Assembly (NCBI GenBank): GCA_024362935.1
Contig: JANCRA010000025.1
Coordinates: 9,760,936 to 9,824,935, forward strand
Origin: Setophaga petechia
Lineage: Eukaryota; Chordata; Aves; Passeriformes; Parulidae
Direction of reading: 5' to 3'
Length of the DNA stretch: 64,000 bases
In this document: positions 12,351 to 28,451 of the stretch, one piece after another
Layout: every line of letters begins with the position of its first letter
Numbering within the stretch: the stretch's first letter is position 1
Translations under genes and position numbers: made by a program
The notes under the pieces: generated by a model
The model's input: only the letters and a program-made list of their open reading frames with translations
The model's database searches: none
Told to the model about the DNA's origin: nothing

Positions 12351-14015
12351 CCCTGCGTGTCCCAGCCCCTGGTTTGCCCTGTGAAGACACTGCATAACCT
12401 GTTCTGCTGCTCCATCTTTTCTATTTACACTGAGTTCCTGGAACAGGACATCTCAGGAGTGGGCTACATACCAGGGTCCTGACTTTGTTTGACATGAACA
12501 AGGAAAGAGCAAACTGAGCATCTTGGGCAAGGGTAAAATGATAGATTTGCTGTTTGCATTGTTATATTCTTCAAGCACAATACCAGTCCTTTATTTTAAA
12601 AAAACCCTACCATCTGCCAAAACAGATGGGAAGTCTGCCATGTGTGTATTCTTATATACTGATATGTACTATAAAGACGTTCAAAATATATTTTTTATCT
12701 TTCTGAAGATATTTCCTTCGGATATTGCAGACCATAGAAACTCTTTCCCTTTAGCAGTAGTGTGACTCATGTCCAGTTTGTGCAGCTTGCTTAGTTTTCA
12801 GACAACTCCCTATTTTTACTGCTCAGAAGGGATTTGTTTCTCCCCACTATTAAAACATTTCAATGGTATTAGTCTCTTTTAGGGTTTTTTTTCCCTCTCT
12901 TGTAAGGAAGGCAGGGTTGTTTACTTTTTAGCATTTCCTCTATGAAATTATTGTGATTCTTTATCACTGTTTTGTTGATCTTCAGCTTAACTAGCCCATG
13001 GAGATGACACAAATGTCAATCTCAGTTACAGGTGTTCTTTTCTGCTGGCTTTTATAAAAGCATTTTTTGAGGTGCAGTAGATTTCTGCAGGTGTTTGTTT
13101 TCTACCTCACTTCAAAGCATCTTCATCATCTTGCTTTTGAGGGGCCCATTTCATGTTCTGAAATCCTTTCCTATAGGATCTCAACCAGACCAAAAGAGGT
13201 CTCTTCACTAGCTGGGTCACCATCACCTCTCACCTTCTCTTTCCTACTAATGTGTTTCACTGTTTGCTTGGTTTATGTTCCTCTTTCAGTGTTCCTCGTT
13301 ATTTAATTAATAGTCAAATTCCACTTTCCTGTCTTCTGCTCTTAATAAAACACCACAAACATACTTTTTGAGTGTCTTACACCTAGTTAAATTATGAGCA
13401 TTTGGCTGTTTTTTTCTCTGCTTCAGGATCAGCCTTCAAAATATTATCCCACATAAGTGTCTCAACCCCTCAGTAGGAGTCCAACCCTTAATTCCTTATT
13501 GTCCTTTAATTCCCACAGGCAGGCATTTCAAGCAATTGTAATCATGATTACTCCTGAGGAAAACAGAGATCTCGTGTTTGGCATGGCCAGCAAGCTGTAC
13601 TGTTGGAATACAGCAGGATTGCCATCTTTAGACATCTGCTTTGGAGTCTCTTATGTTTCATGGATTTGTAAGTTAGCTCCTAATTGGTGAATGCTTTTTT
13701 CCATGTAGTCAGTTATGGTAAATTCGGCCTCAAAGTGTTGACACCACAGCCTGGGTGGATGAAATATTTCTTCTCTGGTTGTATGTTGCCAGATGAGCCT
13801 ATGCCACCCTGCCTGGGATTTCCAGTCCTCCTTCCTCAGTCCATGAGGTTTGTTAATGAGCTGGATCAATTCTGGCATGCAGTAGTGTTTTATTCCTGCC
13901 AGCAAACTTTTGATGGCCCTGACTCCCACAGCTTTCCACAGGAGCTCTCACATGCCCAAGAGGTCAGCAGTACTGAGTGGCCACTTTTACAAAAAGCCCG
14001 TTTCCTTACCCAGGT

Positions 14016-14060
14016 TTTTTTTTGTTGTTGTTTTTGGGTTTTTTTTTTTTTTTTTTTGGG
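14016..14060 (+). repeat. Poly(T)/TTG-rich tract
   Basis: Long T run interrupted by TTGTTGTTG. It may be a poly(A) tail remnant of a minus-strand insertion, but no element body was recognised next to it. Confidence 0.5.
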
Positions 14061-17000
14061 CTGATTGTCATCTCTCTGTGCTTTTTCCAGGCTCAGGGCT
14101 GGGCAGTTGTGCTAAGCCAGAGTGTGCTGACAGGACATGTCCCTTGTTTTTTCTTCACTCATCAGTCATGTGTGATGTGTTTCTAGAGTACTTACACTGC
14201 AAATGCACCAAGGCAAAGGCTACTCTTTTGTTCCACTCTTGTAGAGATAATTTTGTCTGTCTTCCACTCTACAGTTATACTGGTTTCTTCTAAGATCAAT
14301 AATACATGGTATTATAATGGAATCAAAGAAAAGGCTTTGCTGTTTCACCTGCAATCACTTTGGTTGTACCTGAAGTGAGTAAGAAATGTATTTTCCAGAA
14401 TTGGAACTCTATTTCTCAAGCTACAAAGCTGATATGTGTTGTTCAGAGCCATAAAAGATTTGCATGATCTTTGAAACAAATATGAAGGACTATTTATCAT
14501 CCTTCAAGAACATGCTGAAGCATCAAATATGAAAACAATCATGGTAGATTTTAAGTCTAAAATGTTAAATGAGTTTATGACAGAAGAACATGTCCTGAAG
14601 AGCAAGACACTCAGAGAAGAAGACAAAGGTAACTGCTCAGCTTTTCAATATCTGTGTTCTAGACTTTGGCTTCTGGGACAAAGACTTCCAGGTGTTTTAG
14701 ACAGGTCAGGCCTCTCTTTACAGTACCTGAGAGACAAATTGATACCAAGAAAAAGAGTTCTCAAGTGCCAAGAAAGGGACTGTGCAGGCACCAGAGAGTG
14801 TCAGTAAAGGCTCTCTTGCTCCAGGGTTGTCTTGGCCATTTGTGCTACAAATTTTTCCCTGTGTCTGGTGGCTGAACTATTTCCTCATAGTTAATGTCTG
14901 AATTTCTTCCAAGGCCAAAGAGAGATCACTCTTTTCTTTTACAAAGACGTGGAAATGGAAGAAGCTTTTTTCATACAGCCACTCCATTGTAATAGACCAT
15001 TCAGCCATGGCACAGAGAATCTCAGCCTTTCTCTGCCTGGGCACACGTTTCTGTAACCCTCTGACTTTCCCAGCATAGCAAAAGCAAGGAATCACAGAGA
15101 CTCAGGAGGGGTTACTGCTACAAAGAAGAGTGAAGCCAGGGAGACGCTGCATAATACTTCAGAACCAGAAATTAACACCAACCTGAATGCTCCGAGGAAA
15201 GGACCACACTGAGTGAAATAAAACAGTGGAAAAATTGAATTCCTTTCAGCCTTATTAGTCTAAAGTGTGAACCAGAAGTGAATCTGGGGATATTTAAAGT
15301 ATCCATGCTATCTAATATAAAATATAAAGTGCCACATTCTGCCCTCTGAGACGCCAGGGAATTGTACTGCACTGCCAGGGAGCTGTGCATTGAGTAACAG
15401 TGGAATTACTCAAGACAGAAATTGGTCTTTTGGAATAGATTTGCCAAATTGTTCAGTATTTTCCCTGTCACAAGATACAAAGTAAAAATATATGGAACAT
15501 AGGAATTATCCTGCAGTATTTCAGCATTTAAAAATTTCGGTGTTCTTAAGGATCTTGGCATTTCTGAGAGGAACTGGCCAGAGCATAATTTTACTTCAGC
15601 TGAACTCTAGCATTTGTGAAGGATGACCTGCTAAATAAAGGTAATTTCTCTTTTCAGATTCACAGCCAAACAAATCACTTCTCACCCAGTGCCATTAGCA
15701 ATAATATTAAAATAAAAAAAAAAAAAGAAAGAAAACACTCTTATTTCTAATAGCACTTGCTCAGACATTATTCCATATTATTTTCTGTTTATTTTTTCTG
15801 CTTTTAATGTGCTGCTTATTTATTCCTTGCAATAAAAGTATGTTGCAGCACTACTGAAAGGATACTTGGAGTTGCATGTTTTTCGAAGGCAGATTGTTTA
15901 TTATCAAGTACTTATTAGTAATATCTGAGTGATTAATACTAAAGTGTGTGCTCCTGAGCTTGTCTGGGCAGCAAAAAGGCCATCCCAACCATCCCAAGAG
16001 TCTGTGTGTGGTGGGCATTCTCTGTGGATCATGGTGAAGTCCAGGCCCCAGACAGCAGAGTGGAGGTGGAAGAGTGTAAATCCTTGCCATGGCCTTCAGC
16101 CTGGTCCATTTTTTACACCACAGACCCCTTAAGGAATTTCCTTGAAACTCCCTCAGGTGAAATGAATGTTCCCTGACAAAACCTGAATGGGGGTCAGGCT
16201 GCTGGAGAGCTCTGTCTGCTGCTGGATCCCCTGTTAGGGATGTTTGCTCTGCACAAATGTGTGTGCATCCACAGCCAGGAATTTCTTGTGCAGCTGTGCC
16301 TGGAGGAGACTCAACTGGGTGCTTTTAAAACAGCAGATATTTTTTAATCCTGGTGTAGACAGGCAGTGCTGAATTTTAGTACATAGTAACTAGGTAAAAT
16401 GAATGGTAATCCACATGAATGACTTCCACTCAGTATCCAGCTCTGTGAAATTCACCACAAGATTGAAACTCCATCCCCTTTGCCCAGTTCAGGTTCTGCC
16501 ATAAATCAGCATCTGTTCGTTAGTGTTTGCTAAACATTGTGCCTTTTGTCATAAAACTTGGCTGAAGTTAATCTGCAATGCCACTAGATATATATTTGTA
16601 TAAATCTTATCTGGGTAAAACTTGTGTTGCTCTTTGCCTGAACACTCAGATGCCAGCCTTGGAGCAGAGGTTTGGCCAGAATTTGTCTGAAGCCAAGCTC
16701 CGAGAGAATCTCAGGGGCTGGCAACCCTTGGAAACAAGGGTTTAAAAAACTGTTTGTATGAAGCCCCAGGAAGAGAAACTGTAATATTTCACCTCTTTTT
16801 ACTGGGGTGGGACTGAAACCAGAATCTTTGGATCCAATTGTCCCTAACCTCAGAGAAGGTCAGTGTCATTAAAAATGTGATACATTGCTCCAAACCAAAA
16901 CCTGACCACTAATAGCTGTTTTTGACAAAACAGTTCTCTCAAAAATACTGTTTTGTTGTACTTTAGATATTTTGCAAGTGAGTTTTGATTTCAAGGAAAG

Positions 17001-17084
17001 ATTTAAAGGAGAAAGAAAGCAAGCACATTATTTGAATAATGTCGAAGACTTGGTTTGATTTTTTTCCCTGGAGAAGAGACGGAC

Positions 17085-17436
17085 TCAGCGTAACCCATTG
17101 CTGCCTTCCAGTGTCTGAAGGGAGCCCACAGGAAAGATGGAGAGAGACTCTTGACAAGAGATGTAGTGCAGGACCAGGGGGAATGGCTTCACACTGACAG
17201 GGAGCAGGTTTAGGTTGGATATCAGGAAGAAATTCTTCCCCATGAGGGTGGTGAGGCCCTGGCACAGGGTGCCCAGAGAATCTGTGGCTGCCCCATCCCT
17301 GGAAGTGCCCAAAGCCAGGCTGGATGGGGCTCTGAGCAACCTGGGATAGTGGAACTTGTCCCTACCCATGGCAAGAGGGTGGAAATGGGTGAGCTTTGGG
17401 ATCTCTTTCAACCCAAACCATTCCACAATTCTACAA
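17085..17436 (+). mobile_element. CR1 LINE 3'-end fragment
   Basis: The fragment reads like a bird CR1 3' end. It contains the blocks GGTTTAGGTTGGATATCAGG and CATCCCTGGAAGTGCCCAA, and ends with CAACCCAAACCATTCCACAATTCTAC, the region of the CR1 terminal repeat. It is 5'-truncated, as CR1 copies usually are. Plus orientation. Confidence 0.85.
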
Positions 17437-19710
17437 CTAGATAGATCCTTTATGGTCTTTACATATTCTGAGTGATAGAACCGTATATTCCATAAAAGCT
17501 AAATGTAGTTCCAAAAATCAAGACATGGCTGTTATTTCATATGGAAAAAAGTTTATGCTTTTGTTTCTGTTTGGCAAAAAAAGAGTTAATGCCTGGTGAT
17601 GAATCCTTTGTGCTGGGAAGCTCCTGGATTGTGCCATTCTCACTGCTGGCCCAGGTGGGAAACTTCAGGGACTGTTTCTGATTATAAGAAGGATCATGAA
17701 AAAGATCATTTTGTTCCACCAGCGTGGCAGGTCCATTTATATCTCTTTTACTGAAAGGCCTGCAAAAACATTCATATTCTGACAGGAAACAGGCCCCCCT
17801 ACCTTTTTGTTTTCCAGGAGGAAATGTGAGGAGTCGGATGAAAGGAGTTCCTAAATAACATGAAGTGCTGGTCTGGTACTGGCCACAGACTCCCCTCTAT
17901 CAGTGGCAGCCTCTTGGTCCCTCTTTGCAGAGCACATGGAAAATCAGTCCCTGGTTTGCAGGTAAGACTTGGGCATTTCCTTCTTGCAAAATGTCTGTGA
18001 ATTAAAATTTCAGCACTAATTTGCATTTCCCATTGAAAAGTCAAAGTGAAATTGAGAGGAAGCTGGCAGAAGATGGTGAAATTTAATAGAAGTTTTCTGT
18101 TTTTAAAGGAGCCATTTATTTACTTGTTTTAATCACTTTATCTTTAATTAAAAAAAAGTTTCCTTGCAGCTATTTCTGCCTTTAAAATTTATTCAGGAAA
18201 AGAGGAGGAGGAAAGAATACTTTTCATCTCTTTGTTAAGTGCTTCCCCAGATTATTCAGAATCTTCCAGGTTTCTCTACATGGAGATTTGGGTAGAGTAG
18301 GAGTGAGAAAAACAATCAGAAATCAACATTTTTTGTGTGCAAATCTTACAGAACAAAACAGATCTGAAAATCATACTAATTCATACTACAGGATGTAATG
18401 CCAAAATACAGGCATGTCTGTCAAAATTTTGAGTGTGTTCCAAATCAAGTGATACCTTGGGATATTTGGAAAGCTGAAACAATATTTTAAAAAATGCACT
18501 GTCAATAGTGCTTGTAGATAAATGTCTAAAAGCTTTCCTGTGCAGTCCACTGAGTGCAAGCTATCAGGTATTTAAAATGTATTGAAGTTTTTAAGTGCTA
18601 ATTATCACAGAGATGAAAATATTAAACTCCAAAGTTAAATAAAACACAAGTGCCAAGAGCTGCTTTTCAGGATAGAGGCTTGAAGAATTATCCACTTACT
18701 CTCTTTCTAACAGTTTAATTCTCATATTCCCCACAACAGACACTTATTTGGAATCCTCCTAATTATAGTTCTAATGAATAAAATAACGTCTTGGTCTTGC
18801 TATTAGATCAACAGGTTTAACCTGCTCTGGGTTTTCTTATCTTCCAGTGAACTGTGTAAGAAACAAAATATTACACCTGTCAGTTCATTTCCAAACTGGG
18901 GCCTAGTTCTGGGAAAACAAACATCATCTGCAATGACCAAAGAATTAAAATGAGTTTGAGGCTCTCCCCACTCCACTTAAATGATCTACACTTCATGTGG
19001 AAAAGAGGAAATTCCTTGATCTCAATCTTGAAGATTAAAAACACAGTGTAAAATATCCTTATATATTGAACACCCAATTTTTATTGCAAACTGTACTTAA
19101 ACCGAAGTCTCTCAACCTCACTATACAGTCCACTGGGTTTAAATCACCTCCTGTATTGTAATATTTTAAAGCTTTTCTGTATGAAAAGTGTAACGTGGGA
19201 AGTGGGGATCAGACTTGGTCCTATTCAGAAAAAAAATGTGGGAGTTTCAGGTTTCAGACCAGGTACTTGAAAAATCATCTCCCTGTGTGTCAGCTGTGCT
19301 TTCTTTCAATAGGTCTTTTCCTAGCAGAAAACCTTGTATGAACTGCTCAATGTTTTTAAAGTTATTAGGGGGACAACGTGATCATAGCTTGAGTGGAGGT
19401 TCCAGCCCTCCCCAGTCATAGAGAGTTCATCTGGTTCTAGATCTTTGCAAATAAAATTTTATTATTCTTGCAATCAAAATAGTGTAGGAAGGGGAACAGA
19501 TCTCCACCTCTGGCTGGAGGTTCATGTGTTAGCATAAGAAGGCAAATTTCTGCAGTCACCAGATAACTCCAAGTGTTCAGATCCTAGACAGAGCTGTTTC
19601 TCTGTACTGAGTGTAACAGTGAACAGAGTGAGGTGGAACAAGGTGCTGAGCTTGCTGTTATTCACCAAATCTCAAGGCTTTCTGCGTGGCTTGGTCTGAG
19701 GACAAGAGAT

Positions 19711-19750
19711 ACAAAGAGGGGACCACAGAAACAAAGAGGGGACCATAGAA
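19711..19750. repeat. Two-copy 20-bp tandem repeat
   Basis: ACAAAGAGGGGACCACAGAA is followed directly by a copy differing at one base. No function is suggested by context; it lies about 290 bases upstream of the MANSC4 start. Confidence 0.7.
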
Positions 19751-20038
19751 ACAAGTTCTCTGAATGACTAAAAACAGCCTGTCCCTTTTGTTTCTCAAAA
19801 CCCACCTCCAAATAATTAAGTTAGAGAACAGCAATAATAACTCTTTATAATCTTCTGTAGCTCATTAAATGTCTGCTTTCTTTCAGCAGCTGCCCAGACA
19901 GCACCATGGGCATTGTCTGGAGGAGCCCCTGCCCTGGCTCACGCCCCTGGCAGCATCCTCAGCGTTTCAGGGATGCTCTCTGCAGTGCTGGCGCAGCCCT
20001 GGAGCAGAGGGCAGCTCCCTGAGGCCCTGCACGGGGCC

Positions 20039-23310
<3,272 letters not shown>

Positions 23311-26300
23311 AACACCATCCTGCCTCTGGAACAAATAGGATTTTAAAAATGCACCCCATGCACCAGTTTATTCCTCTCACTGAAGCAGTGGTAACTTAGT
23401 TCAGAATATTTTGGTTTTGATTTAATTCTCAGCAGATGAAGCACAACTCCCTGTCTCTTTGGGTGGGAAACACCCACTCACAGCTCCCACTGTTTGAAGC
23501 ATTTTGGTTCCTAATCTGATGCAGATTAATGCCTGAAAAATACTGTAACACTTTCCCCCAGGTTCAATGCAGCTGCAGTGTTGGCATGTCTGTGTGGCAG
23601 AGAATTATTTAACTTGATGAGAAATCCTGCTGTAGTTATTTTTGTACTTGTCTATTTGCTACCAAAAAAAAAAAAAAACCATCCTATGTAATGCAGGAAT
23701 ATACAGGTGACTTATGAAATGGTCTTTTTGTTTGAAATGGTCAAAGTGATCCTGTTTTCTGCCAAAGAAAGGCTAAACCTAAACTCAGAGAAACACTTGG
23801 TAAAGAACTAGGTCTGTACTTTTGGATGCCTTTCTTCAAGCTGAATACAGCCATTAAAATTCTGCTTGTGTTCACTTTATAGTCTCGAGTGCTGCCAAGA
23901 AGGCAATTCAAACTTCAAGACCTTGCAGCACTCCACTCCAAATATAATTTCTCCAGAAAATCTGGGAATATACATGCAATTATTATTGCTACATAACTGC
24001 ATGTAGTTTTTAGGATACAGAATTGACACACAGCTAGCTTCATCTAATTTAGATTAGAAAATTTGTCTTTTCTTGACCTAAACATTGCCCTGCAGTTTCA
24101 GCTGTATGATGTGTTTCAGTTTTCTTAGCCTAGGGTTTTTGCCAAGTATTGCTGACTACTCTGTTATCTTCAATTACAGAGGCATACACAGTTTGTGCTA
24201 GGATTAGTTGTTTAATACCGAGGATTTTTATTGGAATACCAACTTATTTTTTGTTTCTGAAGACAGAAGAGTGCACAAGGTCTCCTCTCTGTTTCACAAA
24301 GTAAGATTTGCAGTTTGAAGGAGCACTATAGTAAAACAATTCCCCTCACTCATTAATTTATGATGCTGCAAAAAATGCACTTTTTATCTAAGTCATGATT
24401 TAATCATGCATCAAGGATAGGGGAAGATGCTTAAATCCATAATATATATATTTATAATCTATTGCTGAACTTGCAGCCACAAAAGCCTGACTAAGGAACT
24501 TAGCTCTTACAGTATCAGTGTGAAAATAAACAGTGAATGTGGGCCATCACCTTTCTACTCTGTGCTGTTAAGATATTACTGTTCTCAGACCAATATTACA
24601 GAGCTCAGCTGAAAACTGACAGGTTCTATCACATTGCAATCCCTTCCTTACCTGAGACTTGCACTAATTTCATGTCCCCAAGTCCTTTTGTGCTCATTCT
24701 TCCAGTTCAGGCTGAGCTGTGCCCTGAGTGCCCCACAGAGCATTTGCTGACAGCAAAATCAGTAGTGCCTTCAGCTCTTTTAGCTCCTCTGTGCTATCAG
24801 TCACCCTCCAAAGCAGCTTGAGTCAAGGCAAAAAAGAAGAAAAGCTTATCTTATGGGGTGGATACAGCTGTAGGATTTTTTAAAATAGAACAAGTCATAG
24901 GGAGTTAAACACTTGCTTTCAGAAAGGAGGATTTTCACCTTCCTTCACTCTCAGAAAAGTAACTCCCAGCCTGCAGCAAGCCTCAGGCATTCCTGGTTCC
25001 CTGGTTTTTTAATCTCCAGATTAGTGACTGTAGAGTGCACTTCAGAGCACCCTGATGCTCCTCTGAGTTTTACCCTCAATATCATATCATATCATACAAC
25101 TGGGACCTCAGTTCTTACTAGAAAAAGATATAGGAGAGAAAATCAAAAATGCTATCTGTCCCACAAGCAAATGCTTCTGGGATAGCAGGGAATTTTTAAA
25201 ACAAGATTATGTTCTGAAGAGATTTCTTGGTTTGTTGACAGAGAGAGGAAAAAATTTGGTAGACAAAGGGTTATATGAAGCACAATAGCAGAGCTATTTC
25301 ATTACAGACTAAGAGAGTCACAAGAAAGTAAATAAATAAATACATTTTAGGTATGAGGGAAAGCAAGAAATGGGTAGCAAGATGATTTGTGCAGACAGCA
25401 CATCCCTCTTTAGGCAACTGCCTCTTAATCCCTTCCCTGTGCTTGTAGCATCATTATGCCTGAAAACAGGGGGAAAAAATGTCCACTCTCAGGAATGTTT
25501 ATATGGGGGATAAAAGGAAAATTCCCACAGTTGTGCACAAAGGGATGCACACCTCATTTATGTTGAAATGTAGATGACACATTAGTAAGTGCTAAAGGTG
25601 TGTTTATTATTGTGCTGCAGAGCTGCTTTGACCTGTAAGTCTCTTTAATCTCTAATTCTTCAGTTTTTAAACTTCAGCACAGGCTTCCAGAGAGAAGGAT
25701 GATGCAGAAGTATTATACAGTAAAATAGAGATGTGTAGTTTACTTCTTAAAAATATGTGCTGTATTTTACATTCTTGAGATTGGGAAGGCTCCCACAGGG
25801 GTTAAGATCCCAGTGTTCCAGGTATTCTGCACAGTCACAGAGAAATACTTCACCTTCAAACACAAACAGTTTAGAGGGAGAAGCAGAAAAGCAGAGAGGA
25901 ACATCCAAGAGCTCAAAATAGCATCCAAGCTGCCTTTTGTCCTGCCCACTGCATTACACAAGTTCTGTACTGTAACACAGAAACCATCAGTGAAAATCAC
26001 AAGTGTTAGTTTGAGTTTTATCCCAACATTGCTATTGGCCAGTAGACATCTGGTTTTGGGAGAGACACTTGGTGCTCAGCAGTCACCTTAAATCCTGCCT
26101 GTGTTACTTGAAACATTTATAGGATGTATGTAAGTTAGGTTTGAACACTTCAGAGAGAGATAGAGAAGCCTGTGCATTTTAGGTTTTCCATCAATTAGCT
26201 GTGAAGCTAATGAAAAAGCCAGTTTCCATTGCTTTGCTGTTCTTTCTACCAGACATTATTATTGATAAGGTCAAATTGTTGTTTCAGCCATGACTTCCAA

Positions 26301-28031
26301 AGTTCTGCTTAGGTCCATTCTGTGAAAAGCAAAGGAAAACTGGGATGTCCTCTGCTGCAGAGGATTTTCTCAGGTGTTCACATGTCCTGAGTACAGAAGG
26401 ACAGCTTTGTGGAGAAAAGCAAACTTAAGAGGTTTCTTAAGACATTTCAGGGCCTCGCTCCTGCCAGCCTTGGACACAGCACTGGCTCCCCAGGCTGGCT
26501 CCTGGGGCAGTCCTTGTGCAGGCACTGACAGAGCTAATTAAGGAAACATTTCTCCTGTGCACATACTAGAACCAAACTGCCTCTGGAACAGAGCCAGGCA
26601 CAACTTCAGGCCCCATTCTCTTGAGTCAAACTGCACTTACTTCCTCCGTTGTTTTGGTTTCATGGCTGTTCAGAGAAGATTTAGAATTATACAGATGTTC
26701 CCATTTCAAATGGGAATTTTAAACATTACCCTCATTGTCCCTGGATAAAGGAGCAACCTGATAACAGCTGAAACTTTCCCCATATTAAGCTCCTGCTAAA
26801 ATTTTACATTAATACACATTGAAAAGGAAGGACTACTAAAGAACCAGGTCAGTCAGTGCAAAATTGGGATTACAGGACAAACATTTTCTGTCTTAGTACA
26901 GCTCTGGCAAATTCTCATAGGAATTAAAATGCTGCATTAAACTCGGTCTCTCACCATATGAAAACAATCCTGACCTAAGAAGAATCCTTCCTAAACTGAC
27001 AGTGTTTTGGCAGTGGGAACAGATGCACTCCTTGGCTGCATGTACACACAGAGCACACAGTGAGAAATCCTAGCAGGGAGTGAGTCCAGCACACAGAATG
27101 CTGCAGGAATCAATTCCCCTCAGCTTTCAATGTCTTTTTTCTTACACTGCTTCTGCTCAAAGAGCTGCTGGCATGGGCAGCTCTTTTATAGGTATGCAGA
27201 ATCCTTAACTCCCTCTGCCCCTTCTAGAGAATGACTTATTCTCTAAATTGAAATCTTCCTTTTATTCTACCAGGAAGGTAGAATAAAAGTAAGATTTATT
27301 TATGTCTTTTCAAGGTTTGGTAGGAGTTTTTTTCTTAATTGTGAGAAGGCAATAAAATTGTGATTCCAGAGTTTTAAATGAATTTCTTTCAATTACAAAT
27401 TATCAAATATAAGATAAACAACCATATAGTCCTTTCCCTGTGCTACATAGGATGCTACAACCTTTCTTCTTTCCTTGAAAAGCCTGGGCACGTTCAAGAG
27501 AGAAGTCAGCAGCCTGAGGGTAACAAGGCTCAGTCCATTTCTACTTAGTTACAAACCCACCTCACCAACTCTCATCATTCTTCCTGTCCCAGGTACTCTG
27601 GGATCTTCTCAACAACTGCTGGTTCACCTTCCCACTACCATCCCACTTTCCACCTTATTTTACTCCTTTATTTTAGAGACAGGTGCTTTTACATAGGATA
27701 TTTGTTTTCCCTCACAATAACAGAAACTCAACTGTCCAGAGTGCTTCAACACCTCTCCAAGTCAGACTCTAAGGCAACATTATCCTCATTTTACACACAG
27801 GCAAAAATCTGAATGGCATTTTAAAAGCATTTAGAGCTCCTAATTTTCAGACTTTTAATTAATGGAACTAGAAGTATTAACTAATTTCATCAGTTTTGTC
27901 ATTGTTGCTCTAGGTTAAATGCCCAAAGAAGTGTGAGGAATCAGAATGTGATTAAGCAGGAGGACTGAACTGATCATGCTAACAAAACACAGAATAAAAC
28001 ATTCAAGTTACCAGTATGAATCCAAACATAC
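23311..28031. other. Intergenic region between convergent MANSC4 and MRPS35
   Basis: About 4.7 kb of AT-rich sequence between two 3' ends. The MANSC4 3' UTR begins here; no clear poly(A) signal could be assigned (ATTAAA near 23853 is a weak candidate). The only structural element I can support is a strong hairpin at 27251-27297. Open frames are short and unrecognised. Confidence 0.6.
27251..27297. other. Near-perfect hairpin (21-bp arms, 5-base loop)
   Basis: The left arm at 27251-27271 and the right arm at 27277-27297 are reverse complements except for one C/T mismatch. The core arms are CTTTTATTCTACC and GGTAGAATAAAAG around the loop AGGAA. It is unrelated to any coding exon. Confidence 0.8.
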
Positions 28032-28037
28032 TTTATT
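28032..28037 (-). terminator. MRPS35: MRPS35 poly(A) signal AATAAA
   Basis: TTTATT on the plus strand reads AATAAA on the MRPS35 strand, about 142 bases after the stop codon. This is a normal distance for a short 3' UTR. Confidence 0.7.
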
Positions 28038-28178
28038 CAAAAGACAAGATTCATGGACAGGACTTAACTCATAGTCAACTTTTTGTGCTCAAGTTCTGAA
28101 TAATTATACATCCATATCATCAGAAATACTAACACAGTATCTCTGTAATGATCAGGTGTGCCTGCAGATCTGCTCTTC

Positions 28179-28451
28179 TCATGCTTGTATATTCAGTAGT
28201 TTCTTCACTGATTCCTTGTACTGGGATATGTTACTTTCTGTTTCCCCTTCATTTTTAAGTGCAATGACTGAGTTTCTGTAATTCTTAACCACTTCAGATG
28301 CCAGCAGCTCCTCCTTAGTGACATTACTGACATTCTCTGAAGCTTTTATTCGAAGCAGTGTGTCCAAGGCATTTTTCTGAGAGCGACTGTTTTCCCAGAC
28401 ATACTCTTCCATGTCTTCCTCAGACTTCTCACTCTCCCACTTCTCAGTTTT
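28179..28451 (-). CDS. MRPS35: MRPS35 coding exon 8 (C terminus)
   Basis: The exon begins after the acceptor TTCTTTCAG with [20 protein letters not shown] and ends [15 protein letters not shown] then TGA. 90 residues. It is followed after about 140 bases by a poly(A) signal. Confidence 0.96.
   Translation of the reverse strand, partial: KTEKWESEKSEEDMEEYVWENSRSQKNALDTLLRIKASENVSNVTKEELLASEVVKNYRNSVIALKNEGETESNISQYKESVKKLLNIQA

Larger units (their letters stand above)
12351..20038. other. Intergenic region between the divergent KLHL42 and MANSC4
   Basis: About 7.7 kb between divergent genes. It holds a CR1 fragment (17085-17436), a poly(T)-rich tract at 14016-14060, a 20-bp unit repeated twice at 19711-19750, and no convincing coding exon. 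Promoter elements of MANSC4 presumably lie near the right end but no TATA box or CpG island stands out. Confidence 0.7.

Noticed and set aside
10855..12395. Several long overlapping open frames on both strands in the KLHL42 CpG island
   Set aside because: They are shadows of the real KLHL42 exon 1 and of GC-rich promoter DNA, where stop codons are rare. They are low-complexity Ala/Gly/Pro/Arg-rich with no family match.
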